Origin: Apostichopus japonicus
Taxonomy: Eukaryota > Echinodermata > Holothuroidea > Aspidochirotida > Stichopodidae
DNA: 64,000 bases
Direction of reading: 5' to 3'
Assembly (NCBI RefSeq): GCF_037975245.1
Contig: NC_092574.1
Location: 7,564,213-7,628,212, forward strand
Part shown: one piece after another, positions 1-13,106 of the stretch
Position numbering within the stretch: position 1 is the stretch's first letter
Layout: each line of letters starts with the position of its first letter
Translations under genes and position numbers: made by a program
Notes under the pieces: model-generated
Databases searched by the model: none
What the model saw: the letters and a program-made list of their open reading frames with translations, nothing else
What the model was told of the DNA's origin: nothing

Positions 1-1176
1 CACTATTTAAAACAAAAATAGGACAAAATGTACAACAAAAAAACAACAAAAAATCTTGCTTTTGTTTGAGATCTTGAACATAACATACATCGCATGCATC
101 TTGCTCATGTCCAGATGTTTAAAGGAGCATTTTGAGGAAAAATTTAACAAATTTTCTGCCCTGTCAAGATACTAAAATCCCATGCCAATGAAGGTCATTA
201 ATTTCACTAGACAACTTCAACCTCAAATAATGTATTCCAAGTGGAACAATTTCAAACATCAATGTGATTTCTGTGCCTAAAATATGAAAAATGTCTTGAG
301 TGTTAACTATGGAAGATCAATGGATTTGTTCACCACTTTAACCACTGTAGGCTTGATTAAATTTACAATTAAATGCATAAAGCTTCTGTAATTGCTTCAA
401 GAAAGTTGTTGTTTTTGGTTGAAATCAATTTATTCCTTTTCTCCCATGTTGTAAGTCCTATTCATATAGGGTAAAATGAATTGGTTTGTTTACGAGGTAA
501 ACACCCCCCCCCCCACCCCAATACAGAAATCATTGATACAAATATGTAGCTAACCTGTTGCATTATTGTTCAAAATTATACATGGCTTTAGAACTCATTT
601 GTATACATTTCCTCCAGTTCTGCTTGTGTTAATTCTAGTTAAGAATGAAACTTCATGTCTTCTTATGGCATATATACATTTTTGTTACATGCGCAGTTTT
701 ATCAAGTTTTTGAAACACACTTAGAAGGAAGTGAAAATACAAGGAACTCTTTTTTCTGATACAACAAATTTGTTACCATCGAAGAACAGAAAGTAAAACA
801 CAAAGTGTGTATTGCAGTCTAAGAAGTAAAATACTAAACTTTGTCGCACAAAAGAGAAAAAACTGTTGGTCCGTCAAATGTAATACAAACTATTCCTGTG
901 TAAATAAAAAAATATCTACAATGGCAGAAAAGGAGACAAAAGTCCTCCAAGCAATTCTGGGATACATATAAATATTGCAAAATTATGAGGAGATATCAGA
1001 TATGGAAAAATTATCCTGTGTTACATATTGACTTTTAATTTTGGGGATTAACCTTGAATAAATAGAAAGGAAGTGCATTTCTTTTTCAAATGTTGAAAAA
1101 AATAGCCATCGTAATGAGCACTCAATCCATAACTTATTTAGATTTAATACAAACCAATGACCTAGTTTTACGATCG
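1..1176. other. AT-rich non-coding DNA
   Basis: I see no exon with credible splice sites and coding composition here. Short open frames exist but have low-complexity or random composition. It may be intergenic DNA or far 3' flank of the kinase gene. Confidence 0.5.
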
Positions 1177-1790
1177 CATTGTAATGAGTGACCATTTAGC
1201 AGTACATGTAATTATCCAGCAATGAGCTATGTTATAGACCCATTGTAATGAGTGACCATTAAGCAGTACGTGTAATTATCCAACAATGAGCTATTTAATA
1301 GACCCCATTGTAATTAATGGCCATTTAGCAGTGCGCGTAATTATCCAGCAATGAGCTATTTCATAGACCCATTGTAATTAATGACCATTTAGCAGTATGT
1401 GTAATTATCCAGCAATGAGCTATTTAATAGACCCCATTGTAATTAATGACCATTTAGCAGTACGCGTAATTATCCAGCAATGAGCTATTTCATAGACCCA
1501 TTGTAATTAATGACCATTTAGAAGTATGTGTAATTATCCAGCAATGAGCTATTTAATAGACCCCATTGTAATTAATGACCATTTAGCAGTGTGCGTAATT
1601 ATCCAGCAATGAGCTATTTAATAGACCCATTGTAATTAATGACCATTTAGCAGTGTGTGTAATTATCCAGCAATGAGCTATTTCATAGACCCATTGTAAT
1701 TAATGACCATTTAGCAGTGCGCGTAATTATCCAGCAATGAGCTATTTCATAGACCCATTGTAATTAATGACCATTTAGCAGTATGTGTTT
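1177..1790. repeat. Minisatellite, 64-65 bp unit, ten copies
   Basis: Copies begin near 1177, 1241, 1306, 1370, 1435, 1499, 1564, 1628, 1692 and 1757. Each contains CATTGTAATTAATGACC, TTTAGCAGT, a variable purine/pyrimidine-alternating step (GCGCGT, ATGTGT, ACGCGT) and AATTATCCAGCAATGAGC. The first two copies have GAGTGACC where later ones have TTAATGACC, so the array has a divergent left edge. It lies downstream of the kinase stop codon. Confidence 0.9.
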
Positions 1791-2935
1791 TCTATTGTCT
1801 ATTATCTATTGTTGTTACGTTGCAAGACAATATTACAACTGCATTATTCATTATGAGAATTGAATTCATGTTATTGATCCACTAACCAAGCTCTGCCTGT
1901 ATGAATTTCAATATGTTGAACAATCAATACCTTGTTTTGTGCACATTGGGACAATCATTATTAACTTTTGCATATGAACCTCATTTTCATCTTTCTTTCT
2001 TCAATTTTTTTCAATAGTTTCAAATCAATAATCCAGCTTTTTGCCTGCAAACGGTCCAATAGTGTTATACAAACTTTTCTTGCAAAGCAAATACTGCAAA
2101 AGGAAATACCAAAGAAGCAGCTTGTGTCTCCAACATGGCTAAAAACTCATTGGATATATTTCCCTTGATGTTATTGATCAAACTTTTTTGTTGCCAATTA
2201 ATTTATAAGAAGTATTTGAAATTTCCTGATACAGAAAAAAAAGAGTTGGAACACAAAGATATATGTTGTTTCACTGATCAAATTTACTTTGCCATCAACT
2301 ATATCAGAGTAACTGTGGTAAATATGCTAATGGCCGTCACAATGTGACAACGAACAACATCTCACCTTTAAATAAAAGACCTGGTGTCATCCTACGACAA
2401 AATAGTTAACGAGACTTACCATTAATGTATATCAGTTGGAATTTAGGTACACTTAGGTACACTTACTTAATCAAAAACTGTTTCAGACTGTATAAATGAC
2501 AATTAACTCTACAGGGTGACAAATATATTGTAAATACATCATTTCTTAACAAGACTGCAAGCCCACGATGATTGGATGAGTACTGTCATGAACAAACTAA
2601 ACATAGGTAGATGCCATGCTATGTATATTCCATTTTGAAACGGTTATCGGTTCCAATCGTTCCAAGAATCCAGTGTTTGATGGGGGAACCATGCAACCAT
2701 ACAATCCATTATCTTCTTCACCAGAAAACACCGGATAACGTGAAACATTCTCGATCACGTAATTTGGGATTCACTTAATCGACGGCCATATTTCTGGGAT
2801 GTTTCCTGAGCAAACATTGGCAATAGATTTGTAAAGATGGTGGCTTTTCACCTCTGTACCCTTGAGTTGTATCAGACTGAATCTCACACTATTGGATGTT
2901 GAAATAATTGAATTTTTTTAAAAAGAGATTGCATT
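1791..2935. other. 3' flank of the kinase gene, no gene seen
   Basis: No exon-like segment is visible. On the minus strand this holds the 3' untranslated region of the kinase gene, but I cannot fix a polyadenylation signal with confidence. Confidence 0.4.
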
Positions 2936-3078
2936 CTATTTAAATATTTTATGTATCTTCTTCATCGCTGTCTTGATTTCTGAAAAGTTTGGTCTGTCCT
3001 CTGGTTCTTTCCTCCAGCAGGCCTGGATCCATTCCCAGACGGCATCTGGACATTCGGGAGGCTGGTTCATCCGATAGC
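2936..3078 (-). CDS. FES/FER: FES/FER-like kinase, terminal exon (kinase C-lobe end)
   Basis: The acceptor is ...CTCAATTTCAG at 3079-3081. Two bases complete a Gly codon, then 46 residues run to the stop. They start YRMNQPPECPDAVW and contain CWRKEPEDRPNFSEI, the conserved subdomain XI signature (CW...RP.F) of tyrosine kinases. The protein ends ...KKIHKIFK with no tail past the kinase fold, as in FES and FER. Confidence 0.93.
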
Positions 3079-3623
3079 CTGAAATTGAGGAGAAGATAGG
3101 CTTATAACCATGACAACGACAAACAAGCACAGGCATCTAACGGTCGCTATGGTAGTGGTCAATAACGAGACATTTTAGGCATATTTCCAAGAATGTCAAA
3201 CTTTTTTCTACATCATTTGTATCATTCATATTATATGTAACTAGCAGTAGTTAGTGTATCTAACATAAATTAAGGTGGCATTTTTCTTGAGGACGAAAAG
3301 AAGGAAGCAGTTACAGCTTTACAAAAATTAACCCCCCCTCCACTCCTCCAAAGAATAATTCATAAACTGTCTGGTACAGCTTTGGAAACCCTCTATTATA
3401 CCTACTGAGTCTTTCTTGTGTCACTATAGTAACCAACTGAGGACCACCTGGCGTAACTTTTGTTATCTATTATATATCATCTTTTAATTGTAATTTGAAT
3501 TGCATACAGTGAGTACTATTATTTTCCAGTTCATCTGGCCAATATTCTTATTTTTTTCCTTAAAGGGGGAGGGTAAGGTTAAGGTGACTTCATATTCCTC
3601 TCTCATTGTTTTTCAGTACTTAC

Positions 3624-3746
3624 CGCCCTCTATTTTCTCTCTGGCCTCGGTGTTATTCATGCCGGGGTACGGAGTGCTACCTCTGGAGAATATCTCCCAG
3701 AGGAGTACTCCATAATTCCAGACGTCAGAGAGCGACGTGTATGTTC
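3624..3746 (-). CDS. FES/FER: FES/FER-like kinase exon, subdomains IX-X
   Basis: Acceptor CTTTCAG and donor GTAAGT flank 123 bases, phase 1 at both ends. It encodes [20 protein letters not shown] followed by [20 protein letters not shown]. The Asp of DVW, the WE.F..G..PYPGM core and the final Gly-Gly-Tyr junction with the next exon match FES-family kinases. The incoming phase needs one base (G) from the preceding exon, which the current sequence does not deliver. Confidence 0.93.
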
Positions 3747-4229
3747 CTGAAAGAGGATAGAGAGAGGACAAGCAGAACGGGTTGATTCGTGAGGAGATAG
3801 ATGATGCAAGTCTCACATTGAATGGAAGAGTCTAAAAAACATATTAATATATATATATTTTATTATATATGCAATCAATTTAATATGTATCTGAACAAGA
3901 TTTGAATGCTAGTACCTGTCTGTTGATGTTTCATGCTACGATGTAAGCTAGGGGCAAATTTTTTACAGATTTTGACTGGTTGTCCATCTGACAACCCGGC
4001 CTAATAGTTTATATGTCAAGAAAATTATAAAAATATCAAAATAAGAATCACTAATATATTCACTTTGATGAGATTGATTAGACCATTGATTAGATTAGAT
4101 TAATTAAAACTGATTGGTTGGAATTAAACAGGACTATATCTGAGCCTTATGATGTTTTGATTTATATATTTGATTATTGATTCCTAGAGCTACAGTATGA
4201 TGTGTCAACTGTTTTTAACAAATAATTCT
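3747..4229. other. Kinase intron, unique AT-rich part
   Basis: This is the start of the 13-kb intron between the last three kinase exons. I see nothing but AT-rich sequence before the first repeat unit. Confidence 0.5.
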
Positions 4230-6900
4230 TATTTTTCAAATTGGGGGCCTGGGGGGGATGTGGGGTGGGGAAATACATTATCAATGAATTTGGACAAAAA
4301 AAATCTAAGATGCCAATCAGGATGCTCATTATGGATTCCAAGGGCTCAGGTAAACTCTTCAATGAAGTGGCAGGGTTTGGGATTGAAAGTGTTTCACATA
4401 ATAAAACGATTTCAAAATGTTTCCTTGTGTTTTATTTCAAATTGTGAATGTTCTGATTTTGGCCAAAAATGAGAAATAAAATCTTAATGCTTTGGCCAGA
4501 CAAAATCATTAAATTTTGAAAGGAAAAAAAAAAGTTCTCAAATGCCAGTCAGGATGCTCATTATGGATTCCAAGAGCTCCGGTATACTCTTCAATGAAGG
4601 TAAGTGTCGGTCTATGGAACACTAATAAAATGATTTTCAAATGTGTCTTTGTACTTTCTTTAAATTGAGAACGAATAATCTCATTATAGCTTAATAAGAA
4701 GTCTATACAGTGTAGAAAAAACTAAAAAAAAATGGCCAAAAAAAGAAGAGAATTGATAAGGCTATAAGCCATACAAAATCCCAAAAATTTTGACCAAAAA
4801 AAAAAGTTCTCAAATGCCAGTCGGGATGCTCATTATGGATTCCCAGAGCCCAGATATGCTTCTCTCTGAAGTTAAAAGTGGTAGCCTATGGAATTTTTAG
4901 CCTATTAAAATGATTCTCAAAATGTTTCATTATAAATTCCCTCAAATTGAGAATGAATAATATCACTGTTGCTTTATAAGAAGGACACCCTCTATCTAAT
5001 GCATATGTGTAGGAAGCACTAAAATAAGGTCATGATTTTGGCCCCCAAAAAATAAACTCCTCAGGCTATATAGCCATACAAATTCATTAAATTTGGACCA
5101 AAAAAAAAAAAAGTTCTCAAATGCCAGTCAGGATGCTCATTATTTTGGGCCCTGTTATGCTTCTCTCTGAAGTTAAAAGTGGAAGTCTATGAAATTTTTA
5201 GCCTATTAAAATGATTCTCAAAATGTTTCATTATAAATTCTCTCAAATTGAGAATGAATAATACCACTGTTGCTTTATAAGAAGGACACTCTCTATCTAA
5301 TGCATATGCATAAAAAGAACTATAAAGGTCATGATTTTGGCCCAAAAAAAAGAAACTCATAAGGCTATAGCCATACAAAATCATTAAATTTTGGAAACCA
5401 AAAAAAGTTCTCAAATGCCAGTCGGGATGCTCAATATTGATTCCCAGAGCCCAGATATGCTTCTCTCTGAAGTTAAAAGTGGTAGTTTATGGAATCTTTA
5501 GCCTATTAAAATGATTCTCAAAATGTTTCATTATAAATTCTCTCAAATTGAGAATGAATAATATCACTGTTGCTTTATAAGAAGGACACCCTCTATCTAA
5601 TGCATATGCATAAAAAGAACTATAAAGGTCATGATTTTGGCCCCCAAAAAAAGAAACTCATAAGGCTATAGCCATACAAAATCATTAAATTTTGGAAACA
5701 AAAAAAAGTTCTCAAATGCCAGTCGGGATGCTCATTATTGATTCCCAGAGCCCAGATATGCTTCTCTCTGAAGTTAAAAGTGGTAGTTTATGGAATCTTT
5801 AGCCTATTAAAATGATTCTCAAAATGTTTCATTATAAATTCTCTCAAATTGAGAATGAATAATATCATTGTTGCTTAATAAGAAGGACACCCTCCATCCA
5901 ATGCATATGTGTGGAAAGAACTAAAAGGGTCATGATTTTTACCCCCCCCCCCCTCCCCAAAGTAAGGCTTTGGCTATACAAACTCAATAAATTCAGACAA
6001 AAAAAAGTTCTCAATGCCAGTCAGGATGCTCATTATGGATACCCAGAGCCCAGACATGCTTCTCTCTGAAGTTAAAAGTGGTAGCATATGGAATCTTTAG
6101 CCTATTAAAATGATTCTCAAAATGTTTCATTATAAATTCTCTCAAATTAAGAATGAATAATATCATTGTTGCTTAATCAGAAGGACACCCTCCATCCAAT
6201 GCATATGTGTGGAAAGAACTAAAAGGGTCATGATTTTTACCCCCCCCCTCCCCAAAGTAAGGCTTTGGCCATACAAACTCAATAAATTCAGACAAAAAAA
6301 GTTCTCAATGCCAGTCAGGATACCAAGAGCCCAGATATGCTTCTCTCTGAAGTTAAAAGTGGTAGCATATGGCATTTTTAGCATATTAAAATGATTCTCA
6401 AAATGTTTCATTATAAATTCTCTCAAATTGAGAATAATATCATTGTTGCTTAATAAGAACGACACCCTCTATCTAATGCACATGTGTGGAAAGAATTAAA
6501 TAGGTCATGATGTGGGCCATATGGCTGCAAATTTAGTGAATTTGGAGAACGAAAGTTCTCAATTGACAGTCAGGATGCTCCCTATGTTTTCATACAGAGC
6601 TCAGAAATATGCTTTACTATGCGGTTTTATGTTTTTTTAGAATTTCTTTCAAGGTGGGAATGGTTCTTCTCATTCCATCTGTTTTTGTAAAATTAAATGA
6701 AATTAGAAAATCAGAAATTTGCTTTTCTATCCAGATAAAAGTGGTTGTCTATGGAATTTTAAGCCTCATGATATCATAAAAATTTTCAAAGTGTTTTAGA
6801 ATAACCTTCTTTTATCCTGGGAATGAATAATACATTATTACATAATTCAAAAAGACACCCTCCATCCTATGCATATACTTAAAAGGTCATGATTATGGTA
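4230..6900 (+). repeat. Tandem ~300-bp repeat array, plus-orientation block
   Basis: About nine diverged units. The marker GCCAGTCAGGATGCTCATTA recurs near 4313, 4543, 4816, 5120, 5418, 5717, 6015, 6309 and 6566. Each unit also has a poly-A run with GTTCTCAAATG, TTCTCTCTGAAGTTAAAAGT, CCTATTAAAATGATTCTCAA, GAAGGACACCCTC and GGTCATGATTTTGG. Short open frames here are repeat shadows, not genes. Confidence 0.9.
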
Positions 6901-6939
6901 AAATATAGAGTTATTTTTAAAGGGTTAAAAATTCCCAAT

Positions 6940-9900
6940 AAACCACTTTAAACTGATCCTAGACAAGCATATCTGGTAACTCATAATGAGCATTCTATCT
7001 GACATTTGAAAGGGTTTTTTTTTTCGACTGAATTTAGGGTTCCATTTATTATTGTTTAGCATTGGGTGTTTATTACTATCTGTTTTAGGCTTTTACAATA
7101 ATTGTCTTACTGTATTATTGTTTCTCATACTTATTTATATTTATAAACATAGACTATGATTTAATCTTTTGTGCATTTTGTTAAGTTTTTAAAATTATTT
7201 TACTATTTACATACTTCTGAAGTTGTTTTGGACTGAATGCGTTCAGGTTGTATTTTTTTATTATCGTTTAGTACAAGTGTTTTTTATATTGTTGGGCTTT
7301 TACATTTTATGCCTTATTGGTTCTATATATTTAATATTTAGGTTTTTGTTACTATTTGTTTTTAGGTTTTACATTTGCAAAGCGCTTTGAGCAGTGTTGC
7401 TGATTATGTGCTTAAAATATTACTTATTATTATTAATATTATTGACTGATGATTTTTTTGTCTTAGCTTTTTCATTCTTTCCAAAACTATGGTTAGGATG
7501 GAAGTTGTCCTACTGCATTAAGTTCAAATAATATGCTACATTCTCAATTTGAAAGGAAGTGAAATGAAACATTCTGATAATTATTTTAATATTTAGAGGT
7601 TTAAACAGTCCATAGAAATCAACTATTAGTTTCAGTATAAAGCATATTTCTGAGCTCTGGGAATTTATAATGAGCATCCTGACTGGCATTTGAGTACCTT
7701 TGTTGATTTTTGCATGGCTGAAACCTAATGATTTTTTTGTGGCAAATCATGTCTTCCTGTTTTTCCCACAAGCAACAATGATATAATAAATTCCTAATTT
7801 GAAAGAAGTTATAACAAAACATTTTAAAAATCATTTTAATATTTAGCGGCTCTAAGTTCCATAGACTAACTATTTAACTTGGAATCCATAATGAACATCC
7901 TGACTGGCATTTGAGAACTTTCTATTTTTTTGGGTCCATATTTAACAGTTTTGTAGGCTGAAACCTTATAATTTTGTTTTATTTTTTGGCCAAAAAAATG
8001 ACCTTTTAAGTTGAGGGTATCCTTCTGAATTAAGCAACAATTATATCAATTCCTAATTTGAAAGAAGTTATAATAAAACATTTTAAAAAATCATTTTAAT
8101 ATTTAGAGGCTTTTGGTTCCATAGACTAACACTTTAACATCAGAACTTTCTATTTTTGTTTGTCCAACTTTAAGTTTTGTTACTCTAAAACCACAAAATT
8201 ATTTTAATATTATAAGAGGCCTAGCTCTGAGAATCCATAATGAGCATCCTGACTGGCATTTGAGAAATTGTTATTTGGTCCAAATTAAATAAGTTTGTAA
8301 AATTAAATTTAAGTTAAATTTAAATTAACTAAGTTATGATTTTCTTTAGCTAAACCATGACCTTTATAAGTATTTCCACAATGATGCATAGGATGGTGTG
8401 TGTCTTTCTGAATTAAGCAACAATCATATAATACAATCCAAATTTGAAAGAAATTATTATGACAAATTTTGAAAATCATTTTATGCACATTTCTGAGCTT
8501 TGAGATGCCATTATGAGTATCCTTACTTTTGTCCAAATTGAATGATTTTTGATAATATTTGAAAACAATCATGACCTTTTAAGGCCTTTCCAAAATTACG
8601 CATAGGGTGGAGGGTGTCCTTCAGCAAAAAGCAACAATGGCATTTGAAAACTTCTGCCAAATTGAAAGTTTTGTAGGGCCATATATAGCCTATGACTTTT
8701 TTTTTAATTCTTTAGCAAAAATCATGACTGTTTTAATTCTTTCCAAAATTATGCATAGAATGTCTTTTATTCTCAATTATCAGGTCTGGATGCTCTTTAT
8801 GGATTCCTAGAGCCCTGGTTTGCATTTGTTTTAGTGGTAGTCCCTAATTATCAAAATGATTTCATATAACACAAAATCATTCAATTTAGATTCTCAGCAT
8901 CAAGAATTTTATGCTTTTCTCTGAAGCTAAAAGTCGCATGTTAAGAGGGTTAAAACTCCATTTTTTGCTGTGGCTAAAATTCTGACCTTTTTTTAATTCT
9001 TTCTAATATTATACCTAGATTGGAAGTTGTCATTCTGATTTAAGTTATTATTACTTCTGAATTATTACTTCTGACTTATTACGTCTGAGTACTTATTACT
9101 TCTGTGTTATTATTACTTCTGAATTAAGTAATATAATCAGTTCCCACATTGATAAAAGTTATAGCCATTTTTTGTAAAATCACTTTAATTTTTAGAGGGT
9201 AAAACTTCTTAAACTCATTTTTTTTCTGTGGCTACAATCATGACCTATTTTGAATTCTTTCTAATATTATACCTAGATTGAAAGTTGTCATTCTGAATTA
9301 AGTTAAATGAATATGATCTGTTCCTACCTTGAAAGAAGTTATAGACATTTTTTGGGGAAAATCACTTTAATGTTTAGAAGGTTAACTTTCAGAGAAAAGA
9401 ACATTTCTGGGCTCTGGGAATCTATTTTAGAACTTTCATATTTTGTCCAAAGGCTAAAAATGTGTTAGGCTAAAAATTCCATAGGCTACCACTTTTAACT
9501 TCAGAGAAAAGCATATTTCTGGTCTCTGGGAATCCATAATGAGCATCCTGACTGGCATATGAGAACCTTTTTATACTTGTCCCAATTTAATGTTTTGTAA
9601 TGCTAAAACTTAATGATTTTTGTTTTACTTTTTACCAAAATCATGACCTTTTAAGTTGTTCCACAAATATATGCATATGATTTAGGGTGTCCTCCTAAAT
9701 TCAGCAACAATGATATAATTCATTCCCAATGTAACAGAAGTTATGAAAAACATTTTGAAAATCATTTTAATAAGCATAAAATTCCATACATTACCACTTT
9801 TAACCTTCAGAGAAAAGTATGTTTCCAAGCTCGGAGAATCAGTAATGAGCATCCTGACTGGCATTTGAGAACATTTTGTTTGTTCAAGTTCATTGATTTA

Positions 9901-12600
9901 GTAAGACTATTCATATAGCCTTACGAATTTTTAAATTTTCCACCAAAACAAAATATCATGACCATTTTCATTCTTTCCACAATGATGCGTAAGAGACAAA
10001 GGCTGTCCCTCCTAAAGTAAGCAACAATGATATAATACATTCCCAATGTGAAAGAAGTAATTATGAAACATTTTGAAAATCATTTTAATAAGCAAAAAAA
10101 TCCATACACTACCACTTTTAACTTCAGAGAATAACATATTTTTGAGCTCTGGGAATCCATAATGAGCATCCTTACTGGCATTTGAGAACTTTTTTTTTGT
10201 CCAAAATTTAACAGTTTTGTAAGGCCTTGTAAGCCTTACAAGTTTTTTTTGGCCGCCAAAATCATGACCTTTAAGTTTTTCCACAATAATGCATAGGATG
10301 GCGGTGTCCTTCTGTATAAAGCAACAATGATATAATACATTCCCAGTAATTATGAAACATTTTGAAAATCATTTTAATAAGCGTAAAAATCCATACACTA
10401 CCACTTTTAACTTCAGAGAAAAGTATGTTTCCAAGCTCTGGTTCCGTCATGGGCATCCTGAGTGGCATTGGAGAACTCGTTGAGTTTTTGGCCCCAATTT
10501 AGATATCATGAACAGTTTAATTCTTTCCACGGTGATGCATTAGATGGAAGGTGTCCTTCTGAAGGAAGCAATATGATATAAAACATTCCCAATGTGAAAG
10601 GAATTTTTAGAAACATTTTGAAAATCATTTTAATAAGCATAAAAATCCATACACTACCACTTTTAACTTCAGAGAATAGCATATTTTTGAGCTCTGGGAA
10701 TCCATAATGAGCATCCTGACTGGCATTTGAGAACTTTTTTTTTTGTCCAAAATTCAACAGTTTTGTAAGGCCTTGTAAACCTTACAAGTTTTTTTTTTTT
10801 TGGCGGCCAAAATCATGACCTTGAAGTTTTTTCCACAATAATGCATAGGATGGAGGGTGTCCTTCTGTATAAAGCAACAATGATATTATACATTCCCAAT
10901 GTGAAAGAAGTTATAATGAAACATTTTGAAAATCATTTCAATAAGCATAAAAATCCATAGACTAAACACATTTTAACTTCAAAAAGAAGCATATTTCTGA
11001 GCTCTGGGAATCCATAATGAGCATCCTGACTGGCATTTGAGAACTTTCTTTTTTTGTCCAAAATTTAACAGTTTTGTAAGGCTAACACCTAACAAGTTTT
11101 TTTTGGTGGCCAAAATCATGACCTTTTTAGTTCTTTCCACACATATGCATTAGATAGAGGGTGTCCTTCTGAATTAAGCAACAATAATATCATACGTTCC
11201 CAATGTGAAAGAAGTTATAATGAAACATTTTAAAAATCATTTCAATAAGCATAATAATCCATAGAATAACACATTTTAACTTCAGAGAGAAGCATATTTC
11301 TGAGCTCTGTGAATCTATAATGAGCATCCTGACTGGCATTTGAGAACTTTTTTTTAGTCCAAATTTAATGAATTTGTATGGCTATAAACCTTATGAGTTT
11401 TTTTTTTTGTTGGCCAAAATCATGACCTTTTAAGTTCTTTCTACACATATGCATTAGATAGAGGGTGTCCTTTTGAATTAAGCAACAGTGATATCATACA
11501 TTCCCAATGTGAAAGAAGTTATGATAAAACATTTTGAAAATCATTTTAATAAGCATAAAAATCCATAGACTAACACATTTTAACTTCAGAGAGAAGCATA
11601 TTTCTGAGCTCTGGGAATCTATAGTGAGCATCCTGACTGGCATTTGAGAACTTTCTATTTTTGTTTGTCCAAATTTAACAATTTTGTAGTGCTAAAACCT
11701 TACAATTTTTTTGCCAAAAATCATGACCTTTTTAAGTTTACCTACAATTATACATTAGAAAGAAGGTGTCCTTCTGAATTAAGCAACAATGATATCACCA
11801 ATTCCTAATTTGAAAGAAGTTATAATAAAACATTTTGAAAATCATTTCAATAAGCATAAAAATACATAGACTAACACATTTTAACTTCAGAGAGAAGGAT
11901 ATTTCTGAGCTATGGGAATCTATAATGAGCATTCTGACTGGCATTTGAGAACCTTTTTTTGTCCAAATTTTAACAATTTTGTAGGGCTAAAGCCTTATAA
12001 TTTTGTTTATTTTTTTGCCAAAAATCATGACCTTTTTAAGTTTTACCACAATTATACATAAATTAGAGGGTGTCCTTCTAAAGTAAACAACAATGATATA
12101 ATCAATTCCTAATTTAAAAGAAGTTATAACAAACCATTTTAAAAATCATGCTGTAAGTTCCAAAGACTAACACATTTCAGAAGAAAAGCATATTTCTGAG
12201 CTCTAGGAATCCATAATGAGCATCCTGACTGGCATTTGAGAACTTTCTATATCTGTTTGTTCAAATTAAACAATTTTGTAAGGCTAAAACCTTATAATTT
12301 TGTTTTATTTTTTGCCAAAACTATTGACCTGTTAGGTTTTTCCACAATTATGCATCATATAGAGGGTATCCTTCTAAATTAGGCATCAATGATATAATCA
12401 ATTCCAAATTTGAAAGAGATATAATAAAACATTTTAAAAATCATTTAAATATTTAAAGGCTTTAAGTTCCATAGACTAACACATTTCAGAAGAAAAGCAT
12501 ATTTCTGAGCTATAGGAATCCATAATGAGCATCCTGACTGGCATTTGAGAACTTTCTTTTTTGTTTGTCCCAATTTAACAAATTAAAGTTACAGTAGGTA
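6940..12600 (-). repeat. Tandem ~300-bp repeat array, minus-orientation block
   Basis: The same unit as in 4.2-6.9 kb but inverted: the marker now reads GAGCATCCTGACTGGCATTT, near 6987, 7673, 7892, 8243, 9540, 9848, 10164, 10453, 10708, 11017, 11326, 11626, 11927, 12213 and 12524, about 16 units in all. Units between 6.9 and 9.4 kb are the most decayed. A TATTATTATTAATATT run and an AAAGCGCTTTGAG motif near 7380 look like the tail of an inserted retroposon. Confidence 0.9.
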
Positions 12601-13106
12601 TATCTGAGCTTTTGAAATCAATATTTTAGCACCCTGACTTAATATTTGAGTCCTTTATTAAAAACCTTCTATATAATTATTGTAAGTCTTTAGTCATTAT
12701 GATTTTTTTTCTAGAATCACAATTTTTTTAAATTGTTCCCAAAGTGATGCATAGGATGCCCTGTTGATTATAAAAATGCAAAGGGTTCAAATAAATTCAG
12801 TGTTATTTAAAGCTATATCATAATTTGAGGCTTAATATTTCATAGAACCCCACTTTTAACTCAAGAACAAACCAGACCCTAGTTTGGTGGGAATTTCTAG
12901 TTCCTAAACTGTTTAACTTTTGCTAAATTTAAGGTTTGCATGACCTGTCATAATTTTTTCAATTTTCAGCAACAAAGCACGAATTCCTCTTGCTTAAAAA
13001 AAAACATGCCATCATTTGATGATGACGTTATATTGCCCAAAATGTTAATTATTATGACCAAAAAATAAAAAATAAATAAATAAAAAAATAAAAAAGTAAT
13101 AATAAT

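Noticed and set aside
1177-1790. CRISPR-like array
   Set aside because: The whole 64-65-bp unit is conserved with no unique spacers, and the genome is eukaryotic; it is a minisatellite.
4174-10757. Several 60-100-residue open frames with recurring peptide words
   Set aside because: They recur with the 300-bp repeat and are broken in most units; no start or splice context.
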